A stretch of DNA of 64,000 nt. Source: Hymenobacter lapidarius (lineage in GTDB: Bacteria; Bacteroidota; Bacteroidia; Cytophagales; Hymenobacteraceae). The notes beneath the pieces were generated by a model. It did not search any database, was not told where the DNA came from, and was given only the letters and a program-made list of their open reading frames with translations. Shown one piece after another: positions 7,967 to 17,266 of this stretch. Both the position numbers and the translations under genes were made by a program. Location of the stretch: the NCBI RefSeq assembly GCF_001816145.1, contig NZ_MDZB01000091.1, forward strand, positions 1 to 64,000, given 5' to 3'. Each line of letters starts with the position of its first letter. Position 1 is the stretch's first letter.

Positions 7967-7998
7967 AAAGCCCTTACGGAAACGTAGGGGCTTTTTTT
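7967..7998 (+). terminator. Intrinsic terminator after tig
   Basis: A 12-bp stem (7967-7978 with 7983-7994, one G-T pair) closes a GAAA tetraloop and merges into a run of seven T. It suggests that tig and clpP are separate transcripts. Confidence 0.88.
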
Positions 7999-8085
7999 GT
8001 TGGTGTTCCAACAACATTCCCTTACTTCGCTCGTCTTTGTTACCTCACCCGCGCAAGCTCACAACGTGCGCCCCAAATTTCTCCA

Positions 8086-8793
8086 ATGAATCCATTACTG
8101 AATAAGCAAGAGTTTCGCAAGTTTGCCGTGAAGGGCCAGGGACTCAACGGCCTGGGCGTGGACCAGTACCTGACCCACATGGAGGGCATTGCCCGCCAGA
8201 ACTTTACCGGCATGACCCGCTCGGTGATTGAGGAGCGCCCCACGCGCTTCGCTGAAATCGACGTGTTTTCGCGCCTCATCATGGACCGGATTGTGTTCCT
8301 GGGCACGGCCGTGGACGACTACATTGCCAACATCCTGACGGCGCAGATGCTGTTTCTGGAGTCGGCCGATGCCAAGAAGGACATCCTGCTCTACATCAAC
8401 TCGCCCGGTGGCTCGGTGTATGCCGGCCTGGGCATCTACGACACCATGCAGTACGTGAACCCCGACGTGGCCACGATTTGCACGGGACTTGCCGCCTCCA
8501 TGGGCGCCGTGCTGCTGGCCGGTGGCGCCGAGAACAAACGCTCGGCCCTCCCCCACGCCCGCGTCATGATTCACCAGCCCTCGGGTGGTGCGCAGGGCCA
8601 GTCGTCGGACATCGAAATCACGGCCCGCGAAATCCTCAAATTGAAGAAGGAGCTGTATGACATTCTGGCGCAGCACACCGGCAAAACCTACCAGGAAATT
8701 CACGACAACTCGGACCGCGACTACTGGATGCGTGCCGACGAAGCCAAAGAGTACGGCCTGATTGACGAGGTGCTGGAGAAGAAGAAAGCCTAA
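8086..8793 (+). CDS. clpP: ATP-dependent Clp protease proteolytic subunit
   Basis: Serine peptidase subunit that assembles into a double heptamer and works with ClpX or ClpA/C ATPases. The 235-residue protein shows the triad: Ser138 in GLAASMGA, His163 in MIHQPSG and Asp212 in SDRDYWM. The N-terminus has about 25 residues more than E. coli ClpP before the conserved part. The frame is open far upstream into tig, but that section is antisense-like; ATG 8086 is the sensible start. clpX follows about 1.3 kb downstream beyond an oppositely oriented gene. Confidence 0.96.
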   Translation: MNPLLNKQEFRKFAVKGQGLNGLGVDQYLTHMEGIARQNFTGMTRSVIEERPTRFAEIDVFSRLIMDRIVFLGTAVDDYIANILTAQMLFLESADAKKDILLYINSPGGSVYAGLGIYDTMQYVNPDVATICTGLAASMGAVLLAGGAENKRSALPHARVMIHQPSGGAQGQSSDIEITAREILKLKKELYDILAQHTGKTYQEIHDNSDRDYWMRADEAKEYGLIDEVLEKKKA

Positions 8794-8833
8794 CCCCGCG
8801 TTGGGTCTGATTTTTTGAATTTCCGCTTGTAAC

Positions 8834-8866
8834 AAAAATCTCCCGCTGCAGCAGCGGGGGATTTTT
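8834..8866. terminator. Bidirectional terminator between clpP and the outer-membrane gene
   Basis: CCCGCTG-CAG-CAGCGGG is extended by A/T pairs on both sides (AAAAATCT and GGATTTTT), giving a T-run in either direction. It serves the convergent clpP and 8902-9623 genes. Confidence 0.85.
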
Positions 8867-8901
8867 GCGTTTGGTGCTGACGCGAACCGCTCCGGAATGC
8901 G

Positions 8902-9623
8902 TTAGAATTTGCCGGTGAGGCCCACTTTGAGGTAGGTCTGGTCGTAGCCAAGCTCGGCGAAAACGCCCAGATTGGACAGCAGGTAGTAGCGGCCACCCAC
9001 GAAGATGCCGGGCGCCAACTTGGCGCCACTGCCGGCGCCGGGAGCCGAGGTGCTGCCTTCGTAGGCCGCTCTGCTGTAGCGCAGGCCAACTCCGAGGCCG
9101 GCATAGGCGTCAAACTCCGGAAGTACGGGGTAGTGGAACGCGCCACGGACGGCGAGCAGCACGTCGGTGTATTTCCAGCGCTCGCCCCCGCTCAGGTTGT
9201 AGGAAGCGCCCTGGTAGCCGATAAAAGCGCCCGCGCCGAGCACGCCGGGCCCAATGGGAAGCAGGCCACGCTCGTACGATAAGTTGACAGCAGGCGATAC
9301 CGAAGACGTGCCACCCGTTTGCTTGTTGCGGTAGTTATTGCCGCTGCCCACCCCAATGCCGAGGTTCAGCACCTGGTTGCCGGCCCGGAACGGGCGTCGG
9401 TGAACGTGGTGGGCAGCACCGTTTCGAGCAGCGACGGCGCAGCTTCTGCGGCCGGCTCAGGTGGTGGCACGGTGCGAACCGGGGGTTTGGCGACGGGTTT
9501 GGCGGCGGGTTTGGCAGTGGGCCGGGGCGCGGGCTTGCGGGTAGAAGTTTGAGCGCGAACGCCAGCTAGTGGCAAGGCAGCCACCAACCCACCCGCCAGC
9601 AGCATGTGAAAGATGCTTTTCAT
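8902..9623 (-). pseudogene. Outer-membrane beta-barrel protein, one-base frameshift
   Basis: Two minus-strand frames make one gene. The first (from ATG 9623) has a signal peptide ending near VRAQ, then a Pro/Lys/Ala-rich linker, and runs out of frame at 9366. The second (to 8902) starts with NLGIGVGSG and continues as a small outer-membrane barrel with alternating aromatic strands, ending LKVGLTGKF. The frames join if one base is added near 9383-9392: TTTCCGG instead of TTCCGG on the minus strand would read FRAGNQVLNLGIG. This is either a recent mutation or a consensus error. The product resembles porin-family proteins of unknown function. It converges on clpP and shares its terminator. Confidence 0.72.
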
Positions 9624-10057
9624 AGAAAGGCAAAGTACGTGGCTGGAAAAAGAAAATAGCACGGTACGCAGCCAGGTGCGCCGCTGGTACAGGAACGGTC
9701 GGAGCCAATACGAAGGACAAAAATATGGCCAAAATGGCATCTAGGTGGGGTTGAGATGCCTAATTGCAGTGCGTATGGCAAGCTCTGCCAGGGCCTGAAA
9801 ACTATTGGGAGGAAATACTGAATTATGAATAAAACCCAGGCAGCCTGGCCATTAATGGTGCGGCGCAACCCGGTGCCAGGGCCTTTGGTCGTGGTAGTGC
9901 GCTCAGCGTGAGGACTCCCACCAATCCAGCAAGCAGGAGTTCAAGGCCGAACTTTGTTAAGCACCACGCTCTTTAAGGGGCTCGCTTGTTATTGAAGGGC
10001 TGGCTTACGCTTTTGACAATGGCACCATTTTTCGCCAAACAGGCGTTGGGCATGTTG
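9624..10057. other. Long non-coding gap upstream of clpX
   Basis: Open frames here are short and lack any recognisable start or motif. I see no RNA gene, strong hairpin or repeat. The right end leads into the clpX -7 box. Confidence 0.4.
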
Positions 10058-10065
10058 TATCTTTG
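10058..10065 (+). promoter_or_regulatory. clpX promoter -7 box
   Basis: TATCTTTG fits TAnnTTTG exactly and lies 53 bases before the GTG start. No good TTG/TTTG sits at the usual distance upstream, so only the -7 element is called. Confidence 0.45.
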
Positions 10066-10118
10066 GGCCCGCTTGTTCAAAAACTAGCCTTCTCTCTTAC
10101 TATTCTATTCTTCTTTCC

Positions 10119-11342
10119 GTGGCCGAAATATCCTGTTCCTTTTGTAATAAAAGCAAGCGCGAAGTTGCCGTTATGATTTCGGGCATCAACGCCCACATCT
10201 GCGAAAAATGCGTGGGCCAGGCCCAGCATATCCTCGACGAAGAAGCCAAAGCCCAGGACGCCAGCAAGCAACCCAAGTTCAACCTCATCAAGCCCAAGGC
10301 CATTAAGGACCACCTCGACCAGTACGTGGTGGGCCAGGACGAGGCCAAGCGCGTGATGTCGGTGGCGGTGTACAACCACTACAAGCGCCTGATGCAGAAG
10401 CCGCAGGAGGACGAGGTGCAGATTGAAAAGTCCAACATCATCATGGTGGGCGAAACCGGCACCGGCAAAACCTTCCTGGCGCGCATGCTGGCCAAGATTC
10501 TGCAGGTGCCCTTCTGCATTGCCGATGCCACCGTGCTCACCGAGGCCGGCTATGTGGGCGAAGACGTAGAAAGCATCCTCACCCGCCTGCTGCAAGCGGC
10601 CGACTACAACCTGGAAGCCGCCGAGCGCGGCATCGTGTACATCGACGAAATCGATAAAATTGCCCGCAAGAGCGACAACCCCAGCATCACGCGCGACGTG
10701 AGCGGCGAGGGCGTGCAGCAGGCGTTGCTCAAGCTGCTGGAAGGCACCGCCATCAACGTGCCGCCGCAGGGAGGCCGCAAGCACCCCGAGCAAAAGATGA
10801 TTTCGGTGAACACCGAGAACATCCTTTTCATCTGCGGGGGCGCCTTTTCGGGTCTCGACCGCATCATCAAGAGCCGCCTGAACACCAAGCCCATGGGCTT
10901 TGCCAAGACGAACCTCGACGACCAGGTGGACACCGAGAATTTCCTGCGCTACGTCTCGGCCCAAGACATCAAATCGTTCGGGCTGATTCCGGAATTGATT
11001 GGTCGCCTGCCGGTGCTTACCCACCTCAACCCGCTGGACCGCACCACGCTGCGCATGATTCTGACCGAGCCGAAGAACTCGCTCGTGCGCCAGTATAAGC
11101 GCTTGTTCGGCATGGAGAACATCGAGCTCAGCTTCACCGAGGACGCGCTCGAATACATTGTGGAAAAGGCCGACGAGTACCGCCTCGGGGCCCGCGGCCT
11201 GCGCTCCATCTGCGAGAGCATCATGACCGATGCCATGTTTGAGATGCCTTCGGAAGAAGGGGCCGATGCACTGCAGATTAACTTAAGTTACTGCCGCAGC
11301 AAGTTTGAGAAGTCGCCCCTGCGCCAGATGCGAGCGGCATAA
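10119..11342 (+). CDS. clpX: ATP-dependent Clp protease ATP-binding subunit ClpX
   Basis: AAA+ unfoldase that recognises tagged substrates and feeds them to ClpP. The 407-residue protein has the N-terminal zinc-binding domain with Cys6, Cys9, Cys28 and Cys31. It also has Walker A GETGTGKT near residue 111, Walker [10 protein letters not shown] near 172-180, and the sensor/arginine part ending in [10 protein letters not shown]. The start codon is GTG at 10119; MAEISCSFC is the conserved N-terminus and no ATG precedes it. Confidence 0.97.
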   Translation: MAEISCSFCNKSKREVAVMISGINAHICEKCVGQAQHILDEEAKAQDASKQPKFNLIKPKAIKDHLDQYVVGQDEAKRVMSVAVYNHYKRLMQKPQEDEVQIEKSNIIMVGETGTGKTFLARMLAKILQVPFCIADATVLTEAGYVGEDVESILTRLLQAADYNLEAAERGIVYIDEIDKIARKSDNPSITRDVSGEGVQQALLKLLEGTAINVPPQGGRKHPEQKMISVNTENILFICGGAFSGLDRIIKSRLNTKPMGFAKTNLDDQVDTENFLRYVSAQDIKSFGLIPELIGRLPVLTHLNPLDRTTLRMILTEPKNSLVRQYKRLFGMENIELSFTEDALEYIVEKADEYRLGARGLRSICESIMTDAMFEMPSEEGADALQINLSYCRSKFEKSPLRQMRAA

Positions 11343-11372
11343 AAAAGAATTAGTAATTAATAATGAGTAATG

Positions 11373-11408
11373 AAAAATGCCCGTCTGGTAATCCAGATGG
11401 GCATTTTT
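11373..11408 (+). terminator. Intrinsic terminator after clpX
   Basis: AAAAATGCCC and GGGCATTTTT flank TCTGG-TAAT-CCAGA, a long hairpin ending in five T about 30 bases after clpX. A-rich on the other side, so it may act in both directions. Confidence 0.85.
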
Positions 11409-11450
11409 CATTGCTGAAGATTTTTATAAAGTTGATTTTTCAAGTGTTTA

Positions 11451-11546
11451 TCATCCTGAGCGGCGCGAAGGACATTATCACGAATGGAATTTCATCAACC
11501 GGATGCAGTTCAGGTGTGATGAGGTCCTTCGCTCCGCTCGGGATGA
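11451..11546. repeat. Dispersed palindromic repeat (TCATCCTGAGC family)
   Basis: The arms 11451-11481 and 11516-11546 are inverted, with a few mismatches: TCATCCTGAGC...GAAGGAC against GTCCTTCG...CTCGGGATGA. It belongs to the same family as elements near 2.65, 23.4, 41.0, 42.5 and 45.8 kb. Confidence 0.7.
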
Positions 11547-11593
11547 CAGATGACAGGTTTTTCGATTTTTGAAACTGCTTCAATAACTAAAAC

Positions 11594-14500
11594 CTACTCC
11601 ACTACGACCCGCTGGACGGTGGGCGTGCGGCGGTCGGTTTGCACGGTGAGCAGGTAGGTACCGGCGGACAAGCCGGCCATGGACAACTCGGTTTCGCTGC
11701 CGCTGAAGATGCGGGTGCTCACCAATTGGCCCACCACGTTGCGCAGGGTGACGGTGGCCTGGGCAGCACGCGCGGCCAGCTTTATGTGCAGCAAGCCTTT
11801 GCCGGCCACAGGGTTAGGCCAGATGCTGAACTCGCTTTTGCTGCTGTTGATAGCCGCCGTGATAGTGCCGACGGTGAAGAGCTGGCCGTTGCTGGTACCA
11901 GAGGCAGTGGTCACAACCACATTGCCGGTGGTGGCGCCCGTGGGAACGGTGAACGTGATGGTGGTGGCGTTCAGGACGGACAATCCCGTGACGGGAGTGC
12001 CGTTGAGCGTGACGCTGGAGGCCCCGTTCAAGTCGGTGCCCGTGAGCGTGACGGCCGTGCCTACCGGGCCGGATGCGGGGCTCAGGGTGGTAATTACCGG
12101 TGCGGGCGATGTAGCAGAGCACGTGGCGCTGAGGGTGAAATCACCGGTTTCGGTGTCGAAGCCGCTCACGAACACCAAGTAATTGGTGCCGGCCGTCGTG
12201 TTGAACGTGACGGCAGAAGCAACGCCGTTGGGGTTGCACGTCAGGTCATCGTCGTTGGCGCCGATGCAAGTAAAAGTACCGCAAGCCCCGGAGTACACAA
12301 AAAGCTTGGTGTCGAAATTGGTAGTGGAGCTGCAGGTAGAAACGGTGATGGGGCTGCCATTGCCGACTATAGTGTAAAACACGCCCCCGGCATCTACGGT
12401 CTCGAAGCAGTCGTCGACGGGGTCGCCGGTGGCGGTGGCGCTGGTGGTGCTGCCGGTTACGGTTTGGCCGCAGGCAAGCGGCAGAGCATTGAGGCAAAGG
12501 TCATTGGCGGGAGGCACCAGAAAGTTGGTTTCGGAGGCGCCCGTGCCACCCGCCGCCGTGACAACAATGGGGCCCGAAGTGGCTCCTGCTGGCACAGTGA
12601 CCGTAATCTGGGTAGAAGAGTTGAGGGTGAAAGTGGGGGCCACAACGCCATTGAACGTGATTTGCGTGGTGCCGCCGAAGTTGCTGCCGGTGAGCACGAC
12701 CACGGTGCCGGCCGAGCCGGCGTTGGGCGTGAACGAGGTAATAACCGGGGCCGGAATCACGACGAAGCTACCGGCCGAAACGCCGGTGCCGGTGGCCGTG
12801 GTAACGGCAATTGGGCCGGATACCGCGCCTGGGGGCACCGTTACCGTAATCTGAGTGGCCGAGTTGACAGTAAATACCGGAGCAAAAATGCCGTTGAACT
12901 GCACAGTAGTTGCATTGGCGAAGCCCGTGCCCGTGAGCACCACCTGGCTGCCCACCGCGCCGGTACCGGGCGTGAAGCTGCTGATAGCGGGCGGAGCGCC
13001 TACCACAAAAGGCGTGGCGGAGGTGCCGGTGCCGGTAGGGCCCACCACGGTAATGGCGCCGGTGCTAGTGCCAGCCGCTACGGTGGCCGTAATCTGCGTG
13101 GCCGAATTTGCCGTGAATGAAGCGGCCGGAGTACCGTTGAAGCTCACGGCCGTGGCCCCCGCGAGGTTGGTGCCGGTGAGGGTGACCACCGTGCCGGACA
13201 ACCCGCCCGCCGGCGAGAAGCTGCTGATGGTGGGCGCCGCAACAGACGCAATGCTGAAGCTGACGTTGGAAATATCGAAAAAGTAGTTGTCCACGGATTC
13301 CACCATGAGGCGGGCCTGGCTGCTGGTCACGTTGGGGGCAGCTACCACGACGCTGCCGTCGTTGGGCTCGTTCAGGGCCAGTACCACGGGGTAAGTCAGG
13401 CCGCCGTCGAGGCTCAGGCGCAGGTTGACTAAGGCGCAACTCACGGGCGGAGCGGTGGTATTGGCCACGTTCCAGGTAATGGTTTGGGCGCTGCCACCAG
13501 TCCAGGACACGGCGGTGTTGGGAGCGGTGACTTCGAAGGGGCCCGCCGTACTGCTCACGTTCAGGCGCAGGGTGGGGCTGAAATCGATGCCGCCTACCAC
13601 CCCAACGGGGCCGTTGTGCTCGTCGCGCACGGTGCAGCGAAAATTAAGCTGACGCGTAACCGTTGGCAACTGTTCGTCCCGGGAGGAAGTGTTGCCGAGT
13701 TGGTCACTCAGGCGCGGGAAATAGCGCGTCCCGGACGGGGTGGGCGTAAACGAGCGGAACAGCGGCCGGTTGTCGTTGGGCACCTGGGCCGCGGTGGGCG
13801 GGCCGGGCCGGCCGAGGTCCAGTTCTTCCCAAGAATAAGTAATGGGGTCGTTCTGGGCATCGGTCGCCGTCGCCGTCAGCTTGAAAGGCGTGCTGATGGG
13901 CAGCGTCCGCACGCTGCGGGGGACCGTGAGGTCGGGGGGCGTGTTGCCGGTGGCAGCGCTGGTACCGCAGGTAGTGCCATCTACGAAAGCCCGGATTTCC
14001 TCGTAGCTGCCGGTGTGGAAAACGGCGTCGGAATTGGGTTGCAGGTTATCGGCCGGAGCGCAGATGCCGGCGTAGGCCATGATGGTAGACCCCGAGCCCG
14101 GCTCCCAGGCAGTAGAAGGATTGCGGTTGCCGGCGCAGTTGCCGCCATCGCCGTTGAAGGTGTGGTTGCCGCCAAACTGGTGTCCCATTTCATGCGCAAC
14201 GAAATCAATATCGAAGGCATCGCCCACGGGGTTGGGTAGGCCCGTGACGCCTTGGGCTTTTTGCCTTGGAACGCATACCACGCCCAGCAGCGCCACTCCC
14301 CCGCCGTTGGTGCTCACCACGTGGCCAATGTCATAGTTGGCATTACCAATAATGCGGTCGATGTTGGTCTGGTTTTGTCCCAGCATGGCTTCGCCGTTGT
14401 TATCGGTATAGGGCGGCGAAGGCTGGGGGCCGGTGCCACTCAGGAAAACCAGCTTATCGTTGTTCGGCACCAGCACCATGCGCACGGTCAGTTCCCGCTC

Positions 14501-15322
14501 GTACACGCCTACCACGCGGTTCACGGTGGTTGCCTCGGCGGCAAGCACGCCGGCCACGGTGTTGCCCTTGGTGAGGGCGTACTCGGGGGTGCAGGCAAGG
14601 GCCAGGCGGTAGGTGCGCAACAGCGGGCCGCTGGCAGCCGGCCGGGCCGCCACCGCGGCCTGGGCCGATTTGCGCCGGGCGGCCGTGGCGCTTTTGTTGG
14701 CCGCAGTGGGCTGGAAGCCGCAGGCCAGGGCCGTGGCGGCGCGGTTCATGTCGCGCTTATAAAACCCGAGGTAATGCCGGGTGTCGTTGGGGGCCACGGG
14801 GTCGATGTAAAAGCTATTGCCGGCACCGGTGAGTACCTGGGCATGGAAGCCCCGCGGCGTCAGGTCGAGCCGCACGGAGGCAGCCGCGTCGTCAAGTCCC
14901 ACCCCGGCGTAGGTTTTTATCTCAGGAAACCGGGCCGCGAGCGCGGGCGCCAACACGGAAGACTGACGGATGGCAAAGCGGCCGGTGCTCCCATTGGGCA
15001 GGGGTAGCACCAGCACCAGGGGAGCCGCGCCAGCCTGCGCTTCCGATGGCGCCGCGGCCAGGGCCCCGCGCAGACCGGCTACGTCCAGGGTCAGGGCCTG
15101 CGAACGGAAGAGGGCCGCACCCAGCCTGGACTTTGCGGCCGCCCCACGGGCTTCGCCATCGGCCCGGAAAAAGGGAGCCGTGGCTTTGGATTGCGCCCTG
15201 GCCCCCAAGGCCATGCCCAGTACCAGGAACAGCAACGCGCCAGCCCGGCCCAGCCGCGCCCCGACTGCTGAAATCGCCGTTGCCCCTCCAGTAGCCGAGC
15301 GGCCGTCGTAACGCTTTGTCAT
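11594..15322 (-). CDS. Reprolysin-like metalloprotease with IPT repeats and T9SS tail
   Basis: Predicted secreted zinc metallopeptidase of 1242 residues. After a long N-terminus with a hydrophobic signal segment (LLFLVLGMALGARAQ) and a propeptide-like region comes the catalytic domain. Its HEMGHQFGGNH at about residue 376 is the HExxHxxGxxH zinc site of reprolysin/metzincin peptidases, with the Met-turn region near TIMAYAG. A linker and an Ig-like part follow. Three IPT/TIG-type repeats span roughly 697-938. A Cys-containing domain beginning NDLCLNALPLACGQ runs to about 1070, and a fourth IPT repeat to about 1150. The last 85 residues (FSIWPNPVAGKG ... GTYLLTVQT) form a T9SS C-terminal sorting domain. 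No partner genes are adjacent. Confidence 0.88.
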   Translation of the reverse strand: MTKRYDGRSATGGATAISAVGARLGRAGALLFLVLGMALGARAQSKATAPFFRADGEARGAAAKSRLGAALFRSQALTLDVAGLRGALAAAPSEAQAGAAPLVLVLPLPNGSTGRFAIRQSSVLAPALAARFPEIKTYAGVGLDDAAASVRLDLTPRGFHAQVLTGAGNSFYIDPVAPNDTRHYLGFYKRDMNRAATALACGFQPTAANKSATAARRKSAQAAVAARPAASGPLLRTYRLALACTPEYALTKGNTVAGVLAAEATTVNRVVGVYERELTVRMVLVPNNDKLVFLSGTGPQPSPPYTDNNGEAMLGQNQTNIDRIIGNANYDIGHVVSTNGGGVALLGVVCVPRQKAQGVTGLPNPVGDAFDIDFVAHEMGHQFGGNHTFNGDGGNCAGNRNPSTAWEPGSGSTIMAYAGICAPADNLQPNSDAVFHTGSYEEIRAFVDGTTCGTSAATGNTPPDLTVPRSVRTLPISTPFKLTATATDAQNDPITYSWEELDLGRPGPPTAAQVPNDNRPLFRSFTPTPSGTRYFPRLSDQLGNTSSRDEQLPTVTRQLNFRCTVRDEHNGPVGVVGGIDFSPTLRLNVSSTAGPFEVTAPNTAVSWTGGSAQTITWNVANTTAPPVSCALVNLRLSLDGGLTYPVVLALNEPNDGSVVVAAPNVTSSQARLMVESVDNYFFDISNVSFSIASVAAPTISSFSPAGGLSGTVVTLTGTNLAGATAVSFNGTPAASFTANSATQITATVAAGTSTGAITVVGPTGTGTSATPFVVGAPPAISSFTPGTGAVGSQVVLTGTGFANATTVQFNGIFAPVFTVNSATQITVTVPPGAVSGPIAVTTATGTGVSAGSFVVIPAPVITSFTPNAGSAGTVVVLTGSNFGGTTQITFNGVVAPTFTLNSSTQITVTVPAGATSGPIVVTAAGGTGASETNFLVPPANDLCLNALPLACGQTVTGSTTSATATGDPVDDCFETVDAGGVFYTIVGNGSPITVSTCSSTTNFDTKLFVYSGACGTFTCIGANDDDLTCNPNGVASAVTFNTTAGTNYLVFVSGFDTETGDFTLSATCSATSPAPVITTLSPASGPVGTAVTLTGTDLNGASSVTLNGTPVTGLSVLNATTITFTVPTGATTGNVVVTTASGTSNGQLFTVGTITAAINSSKSEFSIWPNPVAGKGLLHIKLAARAAQATVTLRNVVGQLVSTRIFSGSETELSMAGLSAGTYLLTVQTDRRTPTVQRVVVE

Positions 15323-15443
15323 CTAAATTATCGTGATTGAAGTAGAAGAAGTAAATCTAAGGCAAAGCGAGGACACAAGGCGCTGAAGGTGTTGCGGCTC
15401 GGGCTGTTGTGGTGTGGGGGACGCATATATTCTGACAAGAAGA

Positions 15444-15479
15444 CAACAAAAAGCCCCGGTGCGGAACACCGGGGCGTTG
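15444..15479 (-). terminator. Intrinsic terminator after lpxB
   Basis: GCCCCGGTG/CACCGGGGC (15453-15475, 5-base loop) is followed on the minus strand by TTTTTGTTG. It lies 66 bases past the lpxB stop. The remaining gap between the metalloprotease and lpxB shows no gene. Confidence 0.85.
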
Positions 15480-15540
15480 TTAGGGAGCCGTGAGCTGAGA
15501 GGCAACTCCTCGGCTACTTTGGGCAAAGCACTATCTCTGT

Positions 15541-16653
15541 CTAGCTGGCTTTCAGGTAGTTCACCATCAGTTCAGCGGTTTTCCGGGCGGCTTGCTGCTG
15601 GCCCAGCTTTTCGCGCAGCTCTGAGTAGCCAACTTTGAGGCGCGCCATATAGTCGGCATCCGTGAGCATGGTTTTGAGTTCGTCGAGCAGGTTACGGGCG
15701 TTGAAATCGCCCTGAATCAATTCCTTAACCACGGCCCGGCCCACAATGAGGTTGACCAGCGAAATGTAGGGCACCTTGATAACCATCTTGCCGATGGCGT
15801 AGCTCAGGGCGCTGGTACGATAGCACACAATCTGGGGCACGTCAAACAGCGCGGTTTCCAGCGTGGCCGTACCGCTGGTCACAAGAGCCGCCTTGGCGTG
15901 GTGGAGCAGGTCGAAGGTTTGCTCAAACAGGAACTTAATGCCGTTGCGCTCGAAGTGGCGGTAGTAGTTGGGGTCCAGATTGCTCACGCCGGCCACCACA
16001 AACTGGTACTCCTGGAAGCCCGGCAAAATGGCAATCATCTCATGAAGCGTCTCCTCAATCTCCTGCTTGCGCGAGCCCGGCAGCACGGCAATAATGGGCC
16101 GGTCGGGGTCGAGGCGGTTGCGCTCAAAAAAGTCGGGCGCAGGCTGAAATTCAGCCACGGCATCGGCGGTGGGGTTGCCGGTGTAGTCCACTTTGTAGTC
16201 AAACTTCCGGTAGAACGCCTCCTCAAAGGGCAGAATGACAAACATCTTGTCGACTCGCGCCTTGACTTTCTCAACGCGGCCCTGGTTCCAGGCCCAAATT
16301 TTGGGCGAGATGTAGTAGAACACTTTGATGCCGTGGTCCTTGGCCACTTTGGCCATCCGCATGTTGAAACCGGCATAATCGACCAGAATCAGGACATCGG
16401 GCTTATAAGCCAATAAGTCTGCCTGGCACTGCTTCAGGTACCCGCGAAACTTGAGGACGCTGGTGGCCGCCTCCACAAAGCCCATAATGGCCAGGTCCTG
16501 GTAGTGCCGCACCAGTTCGCCGCCCGCCGCCGCCATCTGGTCGCCGCCCCAGAACCGGAACTGCGCCTCGGCATCCTGCCCACGCAGTTCAAGCATGAGG
16601 TTGGCCGCGTGAAAGTCGCCCGACCGCTCGCCGGCTATTAAGTAGTATTTCAT
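15541..16653 (-). CDS. lpxB: Lipid-A-disaccharide synthase
   Basis: Inner-membrane-associated glycosyltransferase that joins UDP-2,3-diacylglucosamine and lipid X to form the lipid A disaccharide. The 370-residue protein begins MKYYLIAGERSGDFHAANL, the family signature. IDYAGFN-like ILVDYAGFNMR lies near residue 90 and YISPKIWAWNQ near 115. The donor-site part contains VLPGSRKQEIE and, later, TSGTATLET. Length and order are normal. No other lpx gene is adjacent; the neighbour upstream is the pterin synthase. Confidence 0.96.
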   Translation of the reverse strand: MKYYLIAGERSGDFHAANLMLELRGQDAEAQFRFWGGDQMAAAGGELVRHYQDLAIMGFVEAATSVLKFRGYLKQCQADLLAYKPDVLILVDYAGFNMRMAKVAKDHGIKVFYYISPKIWAWNQGRVEKVKARVDKMFVILPFEEAFYRKFDYKVDYTGNPTADAVAEFQPAPDFFERNRLDPDRPIIAVLPGSRKQEIEETLHEMIAILPGFQEYQFVVAGVSNLDPNYYRHFERNGIKFLFEQTFDLLHHAKAALVTSGTATLETALFDVPQIVCYRTSALSYAIGKMVIKVPYISLVNLIVGRAVVKELIQGDFNARNLLDELKTMLTDADYMARLKVGYSELREKLGQQQAARKTAELMVNYLKAS

Positions 16654-16660
16654 TTGGGGG

Positions 16661-16759
16661 AATTATAAATTATGAATTATGAATTATGAATTGAGCCGAG
16701 TTTTCAATTTGGTAATCAGCACTTCACCACTCATAATTCATAATTCAAAATTTATAATT
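16661..16759. repeat. AT-rich inverted repeat of TATGAAT units
   Basis: Four tandem AATTATGA-like units (16661-16692) are mirrored by TCATAATTCA units at 16731-16759. It fills the gap between lpxB and the pterin synthase gene. Confidence 0.6.
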
Positions 16760-16764
16760 GAGCG

Positions 16765-17181
16765 CTACGCTCCGTAGTATTCCACGAAATTGCGCGGCGT
16801 TTCGTAGAGCTTTACGCAGTGCAGCTGCGCCTGGGTGATGGCCGGCAGCTCGCGCTCCAGGATTTGCCAGAAGGCAATGGCCAGGTTCTCGGTGCTGGCC
16901 ATTTGGCCGGCCATGAACGGCACGTCTAGGTTGAGGTTTTTGTGGTCGACCTGCTCGGTGATGTGCTCCCGCAGTAAGTCGGAAAGGGCCTTTAAGTCAA
17001 CCACAAACCCGGTTTCGGGGTCGGGCTGGCCTTTCACGGTCACGATGAGGTCGTAGTTGTGGCCGTGCCAGTTGGTGTTGGCGCACGGCCCGAAAACCTC
17101 GCGGTTGCGCTCGTCGCTCCACTTGGGGTTGTGCAGCTTGTGAGCGGCGTTGAAATGTTCCTGACGGCTAACGTAAATCAT
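16765..17181 (-). CDS. 6-pyruvoyl-tetrahydropterin synthase / 6-carboxytetrahydropterin synthase family
   Basis: COG0720 pterin enzyme of 138 residues acting on dihydroneopterin triphosphate. Zinc ligands are His14 (NAAHKL), His39 and His41 (HGHNY). The catalytic set is Cys33, Asp79 and His80 (VDHKNLN). The spacing from Cys33 to HGH is five residues (CX5HGH), as in animal 6-pyruvoyl-tetrahydropterin synthase, and not the CX3HGH of QueD. This favours a tetrahydropterin cofactor role over queuosine synthesis, but it is a family inference. No queC, queE or sepiapterin reductase gene is nearby, so the symbol is left blank. Confidence 0.88.
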   Translation of the reverse strand: MIYVSRQEHFNAAHKLHNPKWSDERNREVFGPCANTNWHGHNYDLIVTVKGQPDPETGFVVDLKALSDLLREHITEQVDHKNLNLDVPFMAGQMASTENLAIAFWQILERELPAITQAQLHCVKLYETPRNFVEYYGA

Positions 17182-17193
17182 TCTCTGAGTTAT

Positions 17194-17262
17194 TCGTTGT
17201 CAGTTGCTCGTTATTAGTAAGAAACGGCTCATTTAAGCCCTGACAACAACAACTGACAACGA
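17194..17262. repeat. Short inverted repeat with 13-bp arms
   Basis: TCGTTGTCAGTTG (17194-17206) is repeated in reverse as CAACTGACAACGA (17250-17262), both perfect. Similar TTGTCAG/CTGACAA words flank the gap upstream of the SusD gene at 30.9-31.0 kb, which suggests another dispersed family. Confidence 0.55.
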
Positions 17263-17266
17263 ACAA

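Noticed and set aside
6515..8017. Minus-strand 500-codon frame opposite tig
   Set aside because: Mirror of a G+C-rich gene with biased third positions; it spans the tRNA terminator region and the tig terminator and has no family features.
9620..9868. 82-codon minus-strand frame upstream of the outer-membrane gene
   Set aside because: Overlaps the signal-peptide start of that gene in another frame and has no recognisable feature.
11363..11572. 69-codon frame after clpX
   Set aside because: It consists of the clpX terminator and the dispersed inverted repeat.
15323..15526. 67-codon frame between the metalloprotease and lpxB genes
   Set aside because: It runs through the lpxB terminator hairpin and has no protein-like features.
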